DNA of 64,000 nt from Mammaliicoccus sciuri (GCF_002901825.1 NZ_PPQD01000002.1:1-64000); one strand, 5' to 3'. Shown: positions 20,117 to 32,173, counted from the first letter of the stretch. The notes: generated by a model from the letters alone, not told the origin. Made by a program: numbers and translations.

Positions 20117-20926
20117 ATGAAGACTATTTCATCTGTCACAATTCCAAAAAGAGAACAAGAATCTCACAAAGGGGATTATGGTAGGATATTATTAATCGGA
20201 GGTAATGCTAATTTAGGTGGGGCTATTATTTTAGCAGCTAGGGCATGTGTTTTTAGTGGTAGTGGGCTTATAACCGTTTCTACACATTCATCAAATTTTG
20301 CTGCATTACATTCAAGATGTCCTGAAGCAATGGTTTCAGATATCACTGATTTAAAAAAGCTTTCTAAATTAATTGAGCAATCGGATTGTATATTAATTGG
20401 TCCAGGTCTCGGTTTAGATTTTAAAGGGAATAACACATTAACATTTCTATTTCAGAATATTCAGCCACACCAAACATTAATTATTGATGGAGATGCTATT
20501 ACAATTTTAAGTAAGTTAAAGCATACTTTACCTGAATGTGAGATTATCTTTACACCTCATCAAAAAGAATGGGAAAGACTGAGTAATATCCCGATTGAAG
20601 AACAAACATATGAAAACAATAAAGAAGCGGTTGATGCTTTAAATGCAACAGTCGTATTGAAAAAACATGGTACTGAATTATTCTTTAAAGATCATGAATA
20701 TAAATTATCTATCGGTACACCTGCTATGGCAACAGGTGGAATGGGAGATACGTTAGCAGGTATGATCACAAGTTTCGTTGGACAATTTGAGTTAGAAGAA
20801 GCGGTTATTAACGCAACTTATATTCACAGTTATATTGGTGAAAAGCTTTCTAAAGATATGTATATCGTACCGCCATCCAAACTTATAGATGAAATTCCAT
20901 ATGCTATGAAATCATTCGAAGCATAA
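20117..20926 (+). CDS. nnrD: ADP-dependent NAD(P)H-hydrate dehydratase
   Basis: Repairs hydrated NADH and NADPH by ADP-dependent dehydration. The 269-residue ribokinase-like protein has GDYGRILLIGGNANLGGAIILAA at the N-terminus, ILIGPGLG mid-protein, and the C-terminal TPAMATGGMGDTLAGMI nucleotide-binding motif of the CARKD family. The N-terminal epimerase domain found in some homologues is absent, so this is the stand-alone dehydratase form. It diverges from hutP and converges on gyrA, sharing a bidirectional terminator; its place between gyrA and hut is conserved in staphylococci. Confidence 0.94.
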   Translation: MKTISSVTIPKREQESHKGDYGRILLIGGNANLGGAIILAARACVFSGSGLITVSTHSSNFAALHSRCPEAMVSDITDLKKLSKLIEQSDCILIGPGLGLDFKGNNTLTFLFQNIQPHQTLIIDGDAITILSKLKHTLPECEIIFTPHQKEWERLSNIPIEEQTYENNKEAVDALNATVVLKKHGTELFFKDHEYKLSIGTPAMATGGMGDTLAGMITSFVGQFELEEAVINATYIHSYIGEKLSKDMYIVPPSKLIDEIPYAMKSFEA

Positions 20927-20935
20927 ATATTCAAA

Positions 20936-20995
20936 ATAAAAAAGCATATCACGCTACTGATGATGATCAGTAAGATTGTGATATGCTTCTTTTAT
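20936..20995. terminator. Bidirectional terminator between nnrD and gyrA
   Basis: AAGCATATCAC (20942-20952) pairs with GTGATATGCTT (20978-20988). A runs precede the left arm and T-rich sequence follows the right arm, so it can serve both convergent genes. Confidence 0.85.
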
Positions 20996-20998
20996 ATA

Positions 20999-23599
20999 TT
21001 ATTCTTCGTTATTATCTTGTTCTTCGATGTCTTCATTCACACGTTCAATGAAGTCTTCTCTTAAATCTTCTTTACCATCTTGTGTTTCAGTTTCAACAAC
21101 TTCAGTCTCTGTTGTTTCTTCTAACACACCTTCAACTGGTGATTCTGCAATTTCATTTTCGTCTGGTTCAACTTTAGCTACTGTTGCCACATGTTGATTA
21201 TCACCTAAACGAATTAATCTTACACCTTGAGCACTTCTACCATTTTGAGAGATATCCGCTACGTGTAGTCTAATAATAACACCTGAATTTGTAACAATCA
21301 TCAAGTCTTCGTCACCGTTGACAGTTGTGATACAAACAAGGTTACCATTCTTCTCAGTTAGAGTGGCAGTCTTAATACCTTTACCACCTCTATTAGAAAT
21401 ACGATATTGATCAGCTGAAGTACGTTTACCATAACCTTTTTCAGTTACGATAAGTATTTCATCTTGTTGATCTTCATCTGTTACATCTAATCCAATAACT
21501 TCATCATCTTCTCTTAATGTAATACCCTTCACGCCAGCTGCTGTTCTTCCTAATGGGCGTAATTTAGATTCATCAAAGCGTATCAATGATGCATGTTTCG
21601 TACCAATAATGATTTCTTTCGTACCATCCGTCAGTCTAACCGCAATAAGCTCGTCGCCTTCTTTAAAGTTGATTGCAATTTTACCGTTTTTGTTAATTCG
21701 TGAGAAATTAGATAATTTAGAACGTTTAACTGTACCATGTTTAGTAGCAAAGACTAAGTAATCTTCTTCACTTGATAAGTCTTTAACAGCTATCATTGTA
21801 CTAATCATTTCATCTTTATCGATTTCTAAAGCATTAACGATTGGTAAGCCTTTAGATTGTCTAGACATTTCAGGAATTTCATAACCTTTAAGTTTGTATA
21901 CACGACCTTTATTCGTAAAGAATAAGACATTATCATGTGTACTTAAAGTTACGAGTTGGCTAACAAAGTCATCTTCTATCGTATTCATACCTTGTACACC
22001 ACGTCCACCTCTATTTTGTGAACGATATGTAGATACCGGTAATCGTTTAATATAGTTGTTATGACTTAATGAAATAACGATTTGTTCTTCTGGGATTAAG
22101 TCTTCATCTTCAATTTGATCAAGACCCGCTGCCGTAATTTCTGTACGACGCTCATCACCATATTTATCTCTTATTTCAGTAATTTCTTCTCGGATGATTT
22201 CTAGTAATTTTTCTTCATCACTTAAAATCTCTTTTAATTCTTCAATAAGTTTAAGTAAATCTTGATATTCTTTTTCGATTTTGCCGCGTTCTAAACCAGT
22301 TAAACGACGTAAACGCATATCTAAAATCGCTTGCGCTTGTCTTTCAGATAGGTTGAAACGATTTTGTAAACCTTCCATCGCTTCTGAGTCACTTTGTGAT
22401 TCACGAATTAATGTAATGATTTCATCGATATGATCTAACGCAATTCTTAATCCTTCTAGAATATGCGCTCTATCTTGAGCTTTTTTCAAGTTATATTTCG
22501 TACGTCTTGTTACGACATCTTTTTGGTGTTCTAAATAATGATATAGAACTGCACGTAAGCCTAATAATTTAGGTTTACCATCAACTAGTGCAATCATATT
22601 CACACCAAATGATGTTTGTAATGGTGTTTGTTTATATAGATTGTTCAGAATAACATTAGCATTTGCATCTTTTCTAACTTCTATAACAATACGTACACCG
22701 ACTTTTAAGCTTGTTTCATCTCTTAAGTCTGTAATACCTTCAATTTTCTTATCACGCGCTAATTCAGCAATTTTCTCGATTAATCTTGCTTTATTAACTT
22801 GGTAAGGTATTTCAGATACGACGATACGTTCCTTACCATTTTTCATAACTTCAATTTCAGAACGAGCTCTCATTAAGATTGATCCACGACCAGTTTCGTA
22901 TGCACGTCTAATTCCGCTTCTACCCATAATTAAACCAGCTGTTGGGAAGTCAGGACCTTGAACGATATCCATTAACTCATTTGTTGTAATTTCTGGGTTA
23001 TGACTAAGCGCTAATACGCCGTCTATAACTTCATTTAAGTTATGAGGTGGAATATTTGTTGCCATACCAACTGCGATACCTGATGTACCATTCACCAATA
23101 AATTAGGGAATCTTGCAGGTAAGACTACCGGCTCTCTTTCATTTCCATCGTAGTTGTCTTGGAAATCAATCGTATCTTTATTGATATCTCTTAATAATTC
23201 ACTTGTGATTTTAGCCATACGTGCTTCTGTATAACGCATTGCAGCAGCACCATCACCATCCATAGAACCAAAGTTCCCTTGGCCATCTACTAATGGATAT
23301 CTATAACTAAAGTCTTGTGCCATACGTACCATTGCTTCATAAATAGATGAGTCACCGTGTGGGTGATATTTACCCATTACGTCACCAACAATACGTGCAG
23401 ACTTCTTGTAAGGTTTGTCTGAAGTCATACCTTGATCATTCATACCATATAAAATACGTCTATGAACTGGTTTTAAACCGTCTCTAACATCGGGTAATGC
23501 ACGAGATACAATTACACTCATTGCATAGTCTAAGAATGATTCTTTCATTTCTTTACTGATGTTACGTTCACTAACTCTTGATTGTGGTATTTCAGCCAT
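20999..23599 (-). CDS. gyrA: DNA gyrase subunit A
   Basis: Breakage-reunion subunit of gyrase, which introduces negative supercoils. The 866-residue protein carries the winged-helix region [20 protein letters not shown], with Ser84, Ser85 and Glu88, the unaltered residues at the usual quinolone-resistance positions. The active-site tyrosine lies in [10 protein letters not shown], and the C-terminal beta-pinwheel contains the GyrA box QNRGGRG. It ends in an acidic tail rich in E and D. It is cotranscribed with gyrB (33-bp gap). Confidence 0.98.
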   Translation of the reverse strand: MAEIPQSRVSERNISKEMKESFLDYAMSVIVSRALPDVRDGLKPVHRRILYGMNDQGMTSDKPYKKSARIVGDVMGKYHPHGDSSIYEAMVRMAQDFSYRYPLVDGQGNFGSMDGDGAAAMRYTEARMAKITSELLRDINKDTIDFQDNYDGNEREPVVLPARFPNLLVNGTSGIAVGMATNIPPHNLNEVIDGVLALSHNPEITTNELMDIVQGPDFPTAGLIMGRSGIRRAYETGRGSILMRARSEIEVMKNGKERIVVSEIPYQVNKARLIEKIAELARDKKIEGITDLRDETSLKVGVRIVIEVRKDANANVILNNLYKQTPLQTSFGVNMIALVDGKPKLLGLRAVLYHYLEHQKDVVTRRTKYNLKKAQDRAHILEGLRIALDHIDEIITLIRESQSDSEAMEGLQNRFNLSERQAQAILDMRLRRLTGLERGKIEKEYQDLLKLIEELKEILSDEEKLLEIIREEITEIRDKYGDERRTEITAAGLDQIEDEDLIPEEQIVISLSHNNYIKRLPVSTYRSQNRGGRGVQGMNTIEDDFVSQLVTLSTHDNVLFFTNKGRVYKLKGYEIPEMSRQSKGLPIVNALEIDKDEMISTMIAVKDLSSEEDYLVFATKHGTVKRSKLSNFSRINKNGKIAINFKEGDELIAVRLTDGTKEIIIGTKHASLIRFDESKLRPLGRTAAGVKGITLREDDEVIGLDVTDEDQQDEILIVTEKGYGKRTSADQYRISNRGGKGIKTATLTEKNGNLVCITTVNGDEDLMIVTNSGVIIRLHVADISQNGRSAQGVRLIRLGDNQHVATVAKVEPDENEIAESPVEGVLEETTETEVVETETQDGKEDLREDFIERVNEDIEEQDNNEE

Positions 23600-23632
23600 T
23601 AATCATATCCTCCTTAAATCGTAAATGATGCT

Positions 23633-25567
<1,935 letters not shown>

Positions 25568-25577
25568 TCACTTTCAT

Positions 25578-26693
25578 CTACTCAATAATATTGCCTTTAG
25601 ATACGTTAAATACCTTGGCATCTTTCATAATCTCATGCTCTATTCCATCAACAGATGTTGTTGTTACAAACGTTTGTACCTTCTCTTGAATTGTACTTAA
25701 TAAATGGGTTTGTCGATTATCATCAAGTTCACTTAGCACATCGTCTAACAGTAGAATTGGATATTCACCAACAACTTGATTAATCAACTCAATCTCAGCA
25801 AGCTTTATGGATAATGCTGTCGTACGTTGCTGTCCTTGAGAACCATAAGTTTGTACATTCATATCATTAACATGAAAACTAATGTCGTCTCTATGCGGTC
25901 CAAACCGTGCACTTCCACGCTCAATCTCTTTATCCATTGAATCATTAAGCAACGAACAAAAAGCATTTTTAAGTCCAGATACATCTTGATATGTTTCTGA
26001 CAGTTTAATATTCGGCTCGTATTGAACCTTTAAACTTTCTTTTTCGCTCGTAATGCCTTGATGAATCACTTCGGCAATCTTTTCTAATTCACGAATAAAG
26101 TGCGCACGTTTCAAAGTCACATTTGCTGCCGCTTCTGAAAATTGTTCATTGAATACTTCTAACATCGTTCGATCTTTCATTTTCCCAATTTGTAATTGTT
26201 TGAGGTAATGATTTTTTTGTTTAAGTAATCTTTGATAATTAGATAAATGATTTAAATAGACCGCAGACATCTGACCGAGTTCCATATCAATAAAACGTCG
26301 TCTGATTTGCGGGCTACCTTTTACAATATTTAAATCTTCTGGTGCGAACAACACCACATTTAAGTGACCAATATACTGCGTTAATCGGCTCTGTTCTAGA
26401 TGATTAACTCTCGCCTTTTTGCCTTTTTTCGTAATGATTAAAGAAATAGGCATTGAGCCGTGGCGATAACTTAGTTCACCTTCTATTTTACCATACTCTT
26501 CACCAAACTGTATGAGTTCTTTATCATTCGAAGTCCTATGACTTTTAGCTAGTGCTAAAGTATAGATAGATTCTAATAAATTCGTCTTACCTTGCGCGTT
26601 CTCACCAATTAATATATTAACATTGGAATTAAAATCAAGTGTACATTTATCATAATTTCTATAATGAGTTAAAGTAAGTTTCTGTAATATCAT
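25578..26693 (-). CDS. recF: DNA replication and repair protein RecF
   Basis: SMC-like ATPase that, with RecO and RecR, loads RecA at gaps. The 371-residue protein has Walker [17 protein letters not shown] near residue 30, the signature region [20 protein letters not shown], and Walker [15 protein letters not shown]. It starts four bases after the yaaA stop and is followed by gyrB after 22 bp, all in one operon. The length is normal. Confidence 0.97.
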   Translation of the reverse strand: MILQKLTLTHYRNYDKCTLDFNSNVNILIGENAQGKTNLLESIYTLALAKSHRTSNDKELIQFGEEYGKIEGELSYRHGSMPISLIITKKGKKARVNHLEQSRLTQYIGHLNVVLFAPEDLNIVKGSPQIRRRFIDMELGQMSAVYLNHLSNYQRLLKQKNHYLKQLQIGKMKDRTMLEVFNEQFSEAAANVTLKRAHFIRELEKIAEVIHQGITSEKESLKVQYEPNIKLSETYQDVSGLKNAFCSLLNDSMDKEIERGSARFGPHRDDISFHVNDMNVQTYGSQGQQRTTALSIKLAEIELINQVVGEYPILLLDDVLSELDDNRQTHLLSTIQEKVQTFVTTTSVDGIEHEIMKDAKVFNVSKGNIIE

Positions 26694-26696
26694 AAT

Positions 26697-26927
26697 CTAT
26701 TCACTGAGATGGTTAATACGAAATTGACCTTCAGAAGGAATTTCGACTAAATCACCATCATGTAATTTTTTGCCACGACGAGTTTCACGTTCACCATTTA
26801 TTAATACTTCTTCATCTTGGAGGAACCATTTAGCCTGACCACCCGTTCCAATGACGCCTTCATTTTTTAGGAATTGACCTAAAGTAATATCGTCTTTTAC
26901 TGAGATATCTTGTACCACTATCTTCAC
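26697..26927 (-). CDS. yaaA: S4-domain RNA-binding protein YaaA/RlbA type
   Basis: This 76-residue protein is essentially one S4 domain: ITLGQFLKNEGVIGTGGQAKWFLQDEEVLINGERETRRGKKLHDGD. Homologues between dnaN and recF are associated with ribosomes or biofilm, but the precise role is unclear. Normally it directly follows dnaN; here a 4 kb insert separates them, so it heads the yaaA-recF-gyrB-gyrA transcript. A TATAAT (minus strand) 20-30 bp upstream suggests a local promoter. Confidence 0.93.
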   Translation of the reverse strand: MKIVVQDISVKDDITLGQFLKNEGVIGTGGQAKWFLQDEEVLINGERETRRGKKLHDGDLVEIPSEGQFRINHLSE

Positions 26928-27097
26928 TCCAATCTTAATTAGTCATCTCTATATTATACCTTTTTTTCACCAAAAAATCATGCTTTTACGCACAATTCAT
27001 TTTAAGATAAATTAATCTTCAAAATATTTATATTCTAAGTGAAAAATTAAGTCCGGAACTTAAACATTATTTTCATAATAAAATCAAAAAAGTATAG

Positions 27098-27133
27098 CTA
27101 ACGAGCATAGTGAGATACTATGGCGCCTGTTAG
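27098..27133. other. Intergenic hairpin between yaaA and bdbC
   Basis: CTAAC pairs with GTTAG (27129-27133) and, inside it, ATAGT (27107-27111) with ACTAT (27117-27121), giving a bulged stem. The region 26950-27190 between yaaA and the bdbC terminator otherwise shows no gene; ACTATGGCGCC and a partly similar ACTATAGACGCC are repeated near 27117 and 27161. Function unknown. Confidence 0.35.
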
Positions 27134-27189
27134 TTACACTTCACGCGACTTTTGTTACTATAGACGCCCTATCCTTAAACTTTCACACG

Positions 27190-27224
27190 AAAAAGCTGAG
27201 ACAATGATCTTTGTCTCAGCTTTC
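27190..27224 (-). terminator. bdbC terminator
   Basis: AAAGCTGAGACAA (27192-27204) pairs perfectly with TTGTCTCAGCTTT (27211-27223) and runs into TTTTCG on the minus strand, just past the bdbC stop codon. Confidence 0.87.
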
Positions 27225-27231
27225 TAAATAT

Positions 27232-27654
27232 TTATATTACTTTATCTTTCTTTGTAAAAATTAAAATCAAACTGATTAACAGGAATGCTGTTCCTGCTAA
27301 AAATGGAATTGTGATGAAGCCAAATACATTAATATACTCTGATGAACATGGAACACCTTGTGTACATGGTTTGATTTCTGCAAATCCTGGTACTTTTTGC
27401 TCTAAGTAATGCCATGTGGATATCAATAGTCCAATGATTGATAACGGTAGGGCTATTTTTTTAACATTAAAATCATTTTGGAATGAGCCAATTCCGAGTA
27501 TTAACACGAGTGGATACATACAGATTCTTTGATACCAGCACATTGTACATGGGACAAATTGTCGTATCTCACTAAAGTATAAACTACCTAACATAGCTAC
27601 TAAAGCTATTACCCAGGAAATAAATAGTGCATATTGTTGCTTCAAATATATCAC
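27232..27654 (-). CDS. bdbC: Disulfide oxidoreductase, DsbB/BdbC type
   Basis: A quinone-linked membrane protein that re-oxidises a DsbA-type partner. The 140-residue protein has four hydrophobic helices, the redox pair CTMC in FVPCTMCWYQRICMYPL and a second extracytoplasmic cysteine pair in IKPCTQGVPCSSEY, so all four DsbB-type cysteines are present. It lies six bases after bdbD, its expected partner. Classical S. aureus lacks a DsbB, so the pair is a lineage marker. Confidence 0.94.
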   Translation of the reverse strand: MIYLKQQYALFISWVIALVAMLGSLYFSEIRQFVPCTMCWYQRICMYPLVLILGIGSFQNDFNVKKIALPLSIIGLLISTWHYLEQKVPGFAEIKPCTQGVPCSSEYINVFGFITIPFLAGTAFLLISLILIFTKKDKVI

Positions 27655-27660
27655 CTATTT

Positions 27661-28392
27661 TTATTTATTTTTCTTTTCTATAGCTTGATCGATTGCTTTA
27701 GAAACTTTGTCGTAATCCATTGGATCTGATAATACTTTACCATCTACTACAATTGTAGGTGTAACGTCTACATCGTATTTATTTGTTAAATCTGAATCAT
27801 TTTTCATTTGTTTATAAGACTCTGAATTTCTATCTTTCACTAATTTCATGATTTGATCTTTTTTAGATTTATTAATATCTAATCCGTCTACTGCTTTTTG
27901 GACTACTTTAAGATCTAACCATTCGTCATCTGTTTCTGCATTGTGGTCATCTGGTTGTGCTTCAAATAATGCTCTATGGAAATCCCAATATGCATCAGGT
28001 GCGATTTTATAAACAGCATGTGCTGATGCACCACCAATTTCAGATCCTTCACCGTGGAATGGTGCGTTCACAAATCTATATTCCACTTTGTCTTTATCGA
28101 TATAATCTTTTTCTATTTGATCCATGTAATTCGTTTCAAATGCTTTACATGCTGGACATTTAAAATCTCCAAATTCAACTATTTGAACTTTAGCTTTATC
28201 TTTTTTATGTGTTGGATTGTCTTTTGTCTCTTTTGATAAGTCTGTGGCTTTAACAGTTCTATCAAATAGACTATCTTCTTTGTTGTCACTTCCGCTTCCA
28301 CCAAACACAACAAGCAATACGATACCTACGACAACAACAAGTATTGCTATCATTAAAAACATAATATTACTGTTACTATTTTTATTCGCCAT
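27661..28392 (-). CDS. bdbD: Membrane-anchored DsbA-like thiol oxidase, BdbD type
   Basis: Extracytoplasmic thiol-disulfide oxidase. The 243-residue protein has one N-terminal membrane anchor (about 9-32, uncleaved-looking). A thioredoxin fold follows, with the active site CPAC in GDFKCPACKAFE near residue 78 and the cis-proline loop VDVTPTIVVDGK near 210. It is encoded just upstream of bdbC, forming a complete oxidation pair. The start has GAGGGAT upstream. Client proteins are unknown. Confidence 0.94.
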   Translation of the reverse strand: MANKNSNSNIMFLMIAILVVVVGIVLLVVFGGSGSDNKEDSLFDRTVKATDLSKETKDNPTHKKDKAKVQIVEFGDFKCPACKAFETNYMDQIEKDYIDKDKVEYRFVNAPFHGEGSEIGGASAHAVYKIAPDAYWDFHRALFEAQPDDHNAETDDEWLDLKVVQKAVDGLDINKSKKDQIMKLVKDRNSESYKQMKNDSDLTNKYDVDVTPTIVVDGKVLSDPMDYDKVSKAIDQAIEKKNK

Positions 28393-28518
28393 ATTAATCC
28401 CTCAATCTCTTTTGTTGATAATATAAATTTTATACTATCACTTAAAGAAATTCTATATCATTCAATAAAAATTCATTAAGGTTTTGTGACAAAATGGTGA
28501 TTAATATTTTCGTAAAAA

Positions 28519-29763
28519 TTATTTAGTAATTTTTAATGCATTTTTTAAATTTTTGATAACGCCTTTTTCATAAGTGAGCACGCTACCACGATACGTTTTC
28601 GCTGCAAACACCAGTAGAATGATACATGTAACGATTGAAATGACAATTCCTAAAAGTAAATGCCATTCAGGTGTTGATTCTGATGTAGTTCTTAATAACA
28701 TGACCATTGGTGATAACATCGGAATGAAGCTTGTCACTTTTACAAGCATTGTATCTGGGTTTGAAATACTAAATATCGCAATATAGAATGCTGCTAATGA
28801 AATAAATGTAACTGGCATCATAGATTGAGCAAGATCTTCTATACGACTCGTTAATGCCCCTAGAATAGCCGCTAATGAAATATAGGATACAACACCCAAA
28901 ATTAAGTAAACTGCGCCATAAATAATGATTCTCGTCGTCTCAGGGCCATATTCAACTCCAGCTGACTCAAATAATCCTTTCAAATCAAATGCGAATATAC
29001 TAATTACAATCGCAAGTATGATAAAGAATATTTGTGTAAAGGCTACTGCAATGATTGCGAGTATTTTCGCGGATACATGAATCGACGGTTTCACACTTGT
29101 AACGATCATTTCAATCACACGTGTTGTTTTTTCAGTCGCAATTTCTGAACCGATTTGGTTAGCGTAATTGATTGTGATAAAGAATGATAAGAAAATGATG
29201 ATGTAAACAACAGCTGAGTTTAATGCTTGAACTTTCGGATTAACATCACTAGATTGTTTTTCATCATTCGATTTAATTTCTTCTGTCTTCACATCACTTG
29301 GTGTATTTAACGTTTTCAAATCTTTTTCTGATAGATTTAATTTTTGTGCTGTTAATGATGATTGCATTTGGCTAAGCGTTGATTGTAAGGTCATTTTCTC
29401 ACTTTCACTTACATTGCCTTTTTCATAAATTGTGCCATCTACTTTTTCACCATTCACGTTTACTTGAATTAAACGTTTATACTTTTCGTCTTTAACACCT
29501 TTTTTACCTTTTTCGAGTGAAACTTTTTCTACTTTTTCAATATCATCGTTTTGTTTATATTGCTTTTCTAATACTTTATAGATCATATCGTTATCTGTTT
29601 GTATCGCAACAACTTTACTATCGTTATCAAAGAAATCAATAATTTTGTCGATGTTACTTAATGCAAAGATTAAAATCATAAAAATTGCAGTCATGATGAT
29701 AAATGATTTACTTTTCACTTTTTGTATATACGTTAAATTAAATGTCGGCCAGAATTTATTCAT
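28519..29763 (-). CDS. ABC transporter permease, NatB type
   Basis: This is a permease of about 414 residues with one N-terminal helix (about 25-43), a large outside loop rich in K, E and Q (about 50-185), and five to six C-terminal helices. This is the ABC2_membrane_3 layout of NatB-like exporters, also marked by GSEIATEKTTRVIEMIVTSV. I prefer the ATG at 29761-29763 with GGTAGGTG upstream over a GTG three codons earlier. It overlaps the ATPase gene by eight bases. NatAB exports sodium in Bacillus, but many relatives export drugs or peptides, so the substrate is open. Confidence 0.88.
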   Translation of the reverse strand: MNKFWPTFNLTYIQKVKSKSFIIMTAIFMILIFALSNIDKIIDFFDNDSKVVAIQTDNDMIYKVLEKQYKQNDDIEKVEKVSLEKGKKGVKDEKYKRLIQVNVNGEKVDGTIYEKGNVSESEKMTLQSTLSQMQSSLTAQKLNLSEKDLKTLNTPSDVKTEEIKSNDEKQSSDVNPKVQALNSAVVYIIIFLSFFITINYANQIGSEIATEKTTRVIEMIVTSVKPSIHVSAKILAIIAVAFTQIFFIILAIVISIFAFDLKGLFESAGVEYGPETTRIIIYGAVYLILGVVSYISLAAILGALTSRIEDLAQSMMPVTFISLAAFYIAIFSISNPDTMLVKVTSFIPMLSPMVMLLRTTSESTPEWHLLLGIVISIVTCIILLVFAAKTYRGSVLTYEKGVIKNLKNALKITK

Positions 29764-30655
29764 GCTTATCACCTACCTTAGCTATAAAGATATCGTTTAG
29801 AGATGGTTCTGCAACTTGGAATCGTTTGAGGTAACCTAACTTCGTCACATTTTGATAAATACTTTCTGCATGTTTTTCATCAGAAATTGTGATTTTAACG
29901 CCTTTTTTAGTCGTTTTAAATGCTTCTACACCTTCAAAGTCTTTTAAGAATCCTAAATCGTAGTCACCTTCGATAAATACATCTTTCTTACCAAAGTCAT
30001 CTTTAACTTGATCAAGAGAACCAGCAACGACTGCTTTACCTTTATTCATAATGCAAATATAGTCACAAAGTTCTTCTACATGTTCCATTCTATGTGAGCT
30101 GAATATAATCGTTGTGCCTTGTTCTTTTAAATCTTTAACAGCAGCTTTAAGCAATTCAACATTGACTGGATCAAGTCCACTAAATGGTTCATCAAGAATT
30201 AATAATTCAGGTTTATGAATGATTGCAGCAATCAGTTGTACTTTTTGTTGATTACCTTTCGATAATGCTTCGATCTTTTTTTCTTTATTTTCAAATGCAT
30301 CAAATCGTTTCAACCAATAATCTAATGCTTCTGAAATATCTTTTCTTTTCATGCCTTTTAGTTCAGCTAAATATTGCACTTGCTCCCAAACTTTTAATTT
30401 TGGATGCAATCCTCTTTCTTCAGGTAAATAACCAATCGTATTGGTCATATTATAGTCAATTGGCTTGTCGTTAAATGTCACAACTCCAGTTGTCTTTGGT
30501 AATAAACCTAAAATCATACGAAATGTTGTCGTTTTACCTGCACCATTTCCGCCTAAAAATCCATACATCGTACCTTTAGGAACTTCCAAATTAACATCAT
30601 GTACAGCCGTAAAGTCATTGAATTTTTTGGAAACATCTTTAATTAGTAATGTCAT
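29756..30655 (-). CDS. ABC transporter ATP-binding protein, NatA type
   Basis: This 299-residue ATPase has Walker A GGNGAGKTTTFRMILGLL near residue 35, a divergent signature LSKGNQQKVQLIAAI, Walker B ELLILDEPFSGLDPVN and the H-loop IIFSSHRMEH, followed by a C-terminal DUF4162-type extension seen in NatA/CcmA-like exporters. The start is five bases after the XRE regulator gene, and its end overlaps the permease gene, so the three form one operon probably controlled by that regulator. Confidence 0.92.
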   Translation of the reverse strand: MTLLIKDVSKKFNDFTAVHDVNLEVPKGTMYGFLGGNGAGKTTTFRMILGLLPKTTGVVTFNDKPIDYNMTNTIGYLPEERGLHPKLKVWEQVQYLAELKGMKRKDISEALDYWLKRFDAFENKEKKIEALSKGNQQKVQLIAAIIHKPELLILDEPFSGLDPVNVELLKAAVKDLKEQGTTIIFSSHRMEHVEELCDYICIMNKGKAVVAGSLDQVKDDFGKKDVFIEGDYDLGFLKDFEGVEAFKTTKKGVKITISDEKHAESIYQNVTKLGYLKRFQVAEPSLNDIFIAKVGDKHE

Positions 30656-30660
30656 AATGT

Positions 30661-30900
30661 TTACTCCTTTTCTTTAGATTCTATTTCTGAAATATCTATA
30701 TTCTCGTCTTCTTCGAAAATAAATAATTCATCTATAGATACTTCGAACACTTGAGAAAGCTTATGTGCTAGTACTAACGTGGGATTGAATTTGTAACGCT
30801 CAATAGAATTGATTGTTTGTCTAGACACTTTAACCAATCGAGAGAGTTCACTTTGTGTCATGTTTTTCTGTGTGCGATATTCATAAACTTTGTTTTTCAA
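30661..30900 (-). CDS. XRE-family repressor-like regulator
   Basis: This 79-residue protein has a helix-turn-helix at about 5-60 (YRTQKNMTQSELSRLVKVSR, then QTINSIERYKFNP) and a short acidic tail. The best start is TTG at 30898-30900, preceded by GGAAGTG; the frame is open six codons further but without a ribosome site. It belongs to the small YgzD-like subgroup often found next to ABC exporters. Two copies of a palindrome overlap its promoter and leader, suggesting autoregulation of the regulator-exporter operon. Confidence 0.88.
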   Translation of the reverse strand: MKNKVYEYRTQKNMTQSELSRLVKVSRQTINSIERYKFNPTLVLAHKLSQVFEVSIDELFIFEEDENIDISEIESKEKE

Positions 30901-30912
30901 TTCATCACTTCC

Positions 30913-30969
30913 TGTCAAGTTAACTTTACAATATATGAATTTTTACACCGTGTCAAGTAAACTTGACAC
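30913..30969 (-). promoter_or_regulatory. Promoter and paired operators of the XRE-ABC operon
   Basis: On the minus strand TTGACA (30951-30956) and TATTGT (30928-30933) are 17 nt apart. A 20-bp inverted repeat, GTGTCAAGT plus ACTTGACAC around two bases (30950-30969), covers the -35 box. A second copy, TGTCAAGT plus ACTTTACA (30913-30930), starts inside the -10 box. Two near-identical operators bracketing a promoter beside an XRE gene is the classic repressor arrangement. Confidence 0.8.
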
Positions 30970-30970
30970 A

Positions 30971-31005
30971 AAAAAATAGCTGAGACCCAAATTAGGTCCC
31001 AGCCA
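30971..31005 (-). terminator. dnaN terminator
   Basis: The minus strand reads GGCTGGGACC-AATT-type loop-GGGTCTCAGCT with G-U pairs, then TATTTTTTT. It ends the dnaA-dnaN transcript before the XRE promoter. Confidence 0.85.
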
Positions 31006-31016
31006 TTACATGTTTA

Positions 31017-32150
31017 TTAATATGTTCTGATTGGTAAGATAAGTTGTACGACAGTTTCGTCGTCTTTAGGTTTAAGAATAAACGGTCTCATTGTACCAAA
31101 GAATTCTACTTGTACTTCATCGTTGTCGATAGCTTTTAATGCATCCATCATGTATTTAGAGTTAAATGAGATTTTTAATGATTCACCTTCAACATTGTCT
31201 GTAGATACATCTTCTTTAACTGTACCGATTTCTGGTGAAGTAGATGATAATTCAACTTTATCAACATCCGTAGATAATTTAATGACGTTGTTACCACCCT
31301 CACGTGCTAATAGCGATGCACGATCTATTGCATGATAGAACTCACTATTATCTAAGATGATTTTAGTTTCATAGTTCTCTGGGAATAGTCTTGTTGTATC
31401 TGGATAGTTCCCTTCAAGTAATCTTGAAATAAAGTTAATGTGACCAACTTTAAATAATACTTGGTTACTTGCAAAGAAGATATTGATGTCTTCCTCAGAA
31501 TCAGAAACGATTTTGTTTAATTCAGATAAAGCTTTACCTGGGATAATAACATTTTTATCATCGATTTCTTCGTCTTCTAATTTTAATTTTCTTAATGCAA
31601 GTCTGTGTGAATCTGTTGCAGTACAGATTAGTTCATTGTTTTGAATAAGCCAGTTAACACCTGTTAATACAGGGCGTGTTTCTGACGTGGACACTGCAAA
31701 GTTCGTTTGTGCGATAATGTTCTTTAATACTTTAATTGGTAATTTAATTGCATCGTCTTCAGATACTTGCGGTAATAATGGATATTGATCTGGATCTAAG
31801 CCACTTACGTTAAATTCAGAATGTCCTGATGTGATCAGTGTTTTAAATTGATCATTAGTTGATAAATTAACGGTTTTACCTGGTAATTTTTTAACGATAT
31901 CTACAAAGAAACGTCCTGGAAGTACTACAGAACCTTTTTCTTCAATATCTACAATTTTTTCACCATCAATATTTTGATTTATTGTTATTTCTATTGATAT
32001 TTCAGAGTCTGATCCTGTTAAGATGATGCCTTTATCTGTAGCATCTATCTTGATTCCTGTAAGTATCGGTAATGTAGTTCTTGGTGAAATTGCTTTTAAT
32101 GTATCATTCAATTGATTAAGAAAGTAATCTCGTTGAATTGTAAATTTCAT
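31017..32150 (-). CDS. dnaN: DNA polymerase III sliding clamp (beta subunit)
   Basis: Ring-shaped processivity factor of replication. The 377-residue protein has three clamp domains. Recognisable segments are ISPRTTLPILTGIKI at the start of domain 1, FAVSTSETRPVLTGVNW in domain 2, and VVQLILPIRTY at the C-terminus, which is the usual staphylococcal end. It follows dnaA across a 166-bp spacer that contains the putative unwinding site, and it is closed off by a strong terminator instead of running into yaaA. Confidence 0.98.
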   Translation of the reverse strand: MKFTIQRDYFLNQLNDTLKAISPRTTLPILTGIKIDATDKGIILTGSDSEISIEITINQNIDGEKIVDIEEKGSVVLPGRFFVDIVKKLPGKTVNLSTNDQFKTLITSGHSEFNVSGLDPDQYPLLPQVSEDDAIKLPIKVLKNIIAQTNFAVSTSETRPVLTGVNWLIQNNELICTATDSHRLALRKLKLEDEEIDDKNVIIPGKALSELNKIVSDSEEDINIFFASNQVLFKVGHINFISRLLEGNYPDTTRLFPENYETKIILDNSEFYHAIDRASLLAREGGNNVIKLSTDVDKVELSSTSPEIGTVKEDVSTDNVEGESLKISFNSKYMMDALKAIDNDEVQVEFFGTMRPFILKPKDDETVVQLILPIRTY

Positions 32151-32173
32151 AACTTATAAAACTCCTTCCAGTC

